Assembly (NCBI RefSeq): GCF_022376445.1
Contig: NW_025955619.1
Span: 1-18,071, forward strand
DNA: 18,071 nt
Direction of reading: 5' to 3'
Origin: Fomitopsis serialis
Taxonomy: Eukaryota; Basidiomycota; Agaricomycetes; Polyporales; Fomitopsidaceae
Every line of letters starts with the position of its first letter. The first letter of the stretch is position 1. A program made the translations under genes and the position numbers. The notes under the pieces were generated by a model, which saw nothing but the letters and a program-made list of their open reading frames with translations, did not search any database and was not told the DNA's origin. This document shows, one piece after another, positions 17,401 through 18,071 of the stretch.

Positions 17401-18071
17401 CTCCACGATCAGGAGCGTTGATACTCGATCTACACGACCTGCATGTTTCACCAAATAAGCCTGCAGAGAAGAATCGACCGCTACTGGCCAGGTTCGCTTC
17501 TCCAGATCGCGCTGGAACCGGCCCAGACGAGCGAACCATGGGCGACGCGACTAACACGCTGCTCTACGCTCAGTGGCATCGCGTCGTCGTCGCATATTCG
17601 CCTGTGTCTTCCTCCAAGGCATCCGTAATTCTTTCCGTTGGTTCATCACACCGTCTTACTGAGGGTACGACGGAAAACGTCAGATTTGAAGGCAATGTCG
17701 CCAGACGCATCTGTCGTGGATACCGTCTCTCGTCCTTCCATGCAAGTCCGACGCAGTAGCGTGGCTTCTGCACACGATCCTTCTACTGAAGTCAGATCCT
17801 TAGTATTGCCATCGACATACCATCTCTTCACGTCGAGTTATCTAAACCCACCTGGATGGCCTTCAGCTGTGGGTGATGATTTGGCCCGTCTGATGGATTC
17901 TGCTTCGGAGAACTGCTGTTCTCGACACGACACGAACGTGCGGATAGTAGGGACTCTAGTATGATAGGTAGCAGGTTCTTTCGCGAAGTCCAGAAGTGCT
18001 AGTGCCAGGCTGGAAGCGGAAGCCTCGCTAGCAGACCTCAAGAGACTAGCAACGAAACTGCTATGAAGGTC
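14414..18071 (+). CDS. ATG2: Autophagy-related lipid-transfer protein Atg2, 3' truncated by the window and frame-broken after about 16.96 kb
   Basis: Atg2 bridges the endoplasmic reticulum and growing phagophore and moves lipids through a groove. Exon 1 (14414-14617) encodes the Chorein N-terminus, MSWWTSWMPSLPTIDLSLPS, FALKRSLGHLLKPGQLDLQQ and GSGYVQIRDLELNND. Intron 14618-14666 (49 nt) leads to exon 2 (14667-16734, about 689 codons): AINSLIAGLPLQLHDGSIGK, ARIPWPNPL, a disordered Ser/Pro-rich linker, LRVTIDIGVVALGFN, TFRLRGVVLLLRP and FEIADWTDPARRSTAAKLS. Intron 16735-16794 (60 nt) removes an in-frame TAG and gives exon 3 with IDVTFEALHIFLDLGLVLG. An in-frame TGA at 16968-16970 follows. Later family pieces are in shifting frames: ADTPPATP, QQERRRLEQLVLDDLDLEYD (intron 17255-17306), SISVKFPVVRVQIR, PRSGALILDLHDLH, then six one-base offsets between 17805 and 18030. 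About 760 N-terminal residues are clean; the family is commonly 1500-2300. Confidence 0.85.
16735..16794 (+). other. Third-exon boundary intron of ATG2
   Basis: GTCAAG...CTGCAG, 60 nt. It removes TAG at 16746-16748. The donor is weaker than its neighbours, but the join in phase 1 (SSSPG to PAIT) keeps the frame leading to IDVTFEALHIFLDL. Donors at 16669 or 16693 with the same acceptor would also keep frame and shorten the linker. Confidence 0.6.

Overview
The window is nuclear DNA of a filamentous basidiomycete, most likely an Agaricomycete and plausibly of the polypore group (this placement is inference from protein style, not from a search). The evidence is a GC-rich, gene-dense layout, spliceosomal introns of about 49-66 nt with GT..AG ends, intron-bearing tRNA genes, and proteins of fungal families. 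I see no mobile element, virus, CRISPR array or rRNA.

Layout from left to right. Positions 1-160 look like the promoter and leader of a minus-strand gene lying outside the window. A minus-strand gene (1477-358) encodes an HTD2-type hydroxyacyl-thioester dehydratase of mitochondrial fatty-acid synthesis. A long regulatory stretch then leads to a plus-strand gene for a disordered 234-aa protein I do not recognise (2758-3573). After a 1.1 kb gap comes phosphoserine aminotransferase (4764-6097, plus). Two intron-containing tRNA genes follow: Asn-GTT (plus, 6623-6754) and Ser-GCT (minus, 7502-7384). The replication-fork protein Csm3/Swi3/TIPIN (minus, 9263-7888) and the N-terminal protein methyltransferase NTM1 (plus, 9479-10561) diverge from a 215-bp shared promoter that carries three MCB boxes. 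Mitochondrial GTP:AMP phosphotransferase (adenylate kinase 2, minus, 11986-10807) and a Coq11-like SDR-type protein of ubiquinone synthesis (minus, 13923-12658) follow. The autophagy lipid-transfer protein Atg2 (plus, from 14414) runs off the right edge.

The genes do not form one pathway. HTD2, ADK2 and COQ11 are all expected in mitochondria, but they are separated by unrelated genes and I would not call this a cluster. The other genes are ordinary housekeeping genes.

The points most worth a second look are: (1) the dense series of reading-frame breaks in ATG2 after about 16.96 kb, especially six one-base offsets inside about 220 bp at the right edge; (2) the triple MCB cluster in the CSM3/NTM1 promoter; (3) very small exons (11, 17 and 16 nt) in SER1 and NTM1; (4) repeated acidic Trp-Asp motifs in the Csm3 protein; (5) alternative in-frame splice acceptors in HTD2. 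I found no clearly new biological system. All splice sites were placed by eye from sequence and family knowledge, without transcript data.
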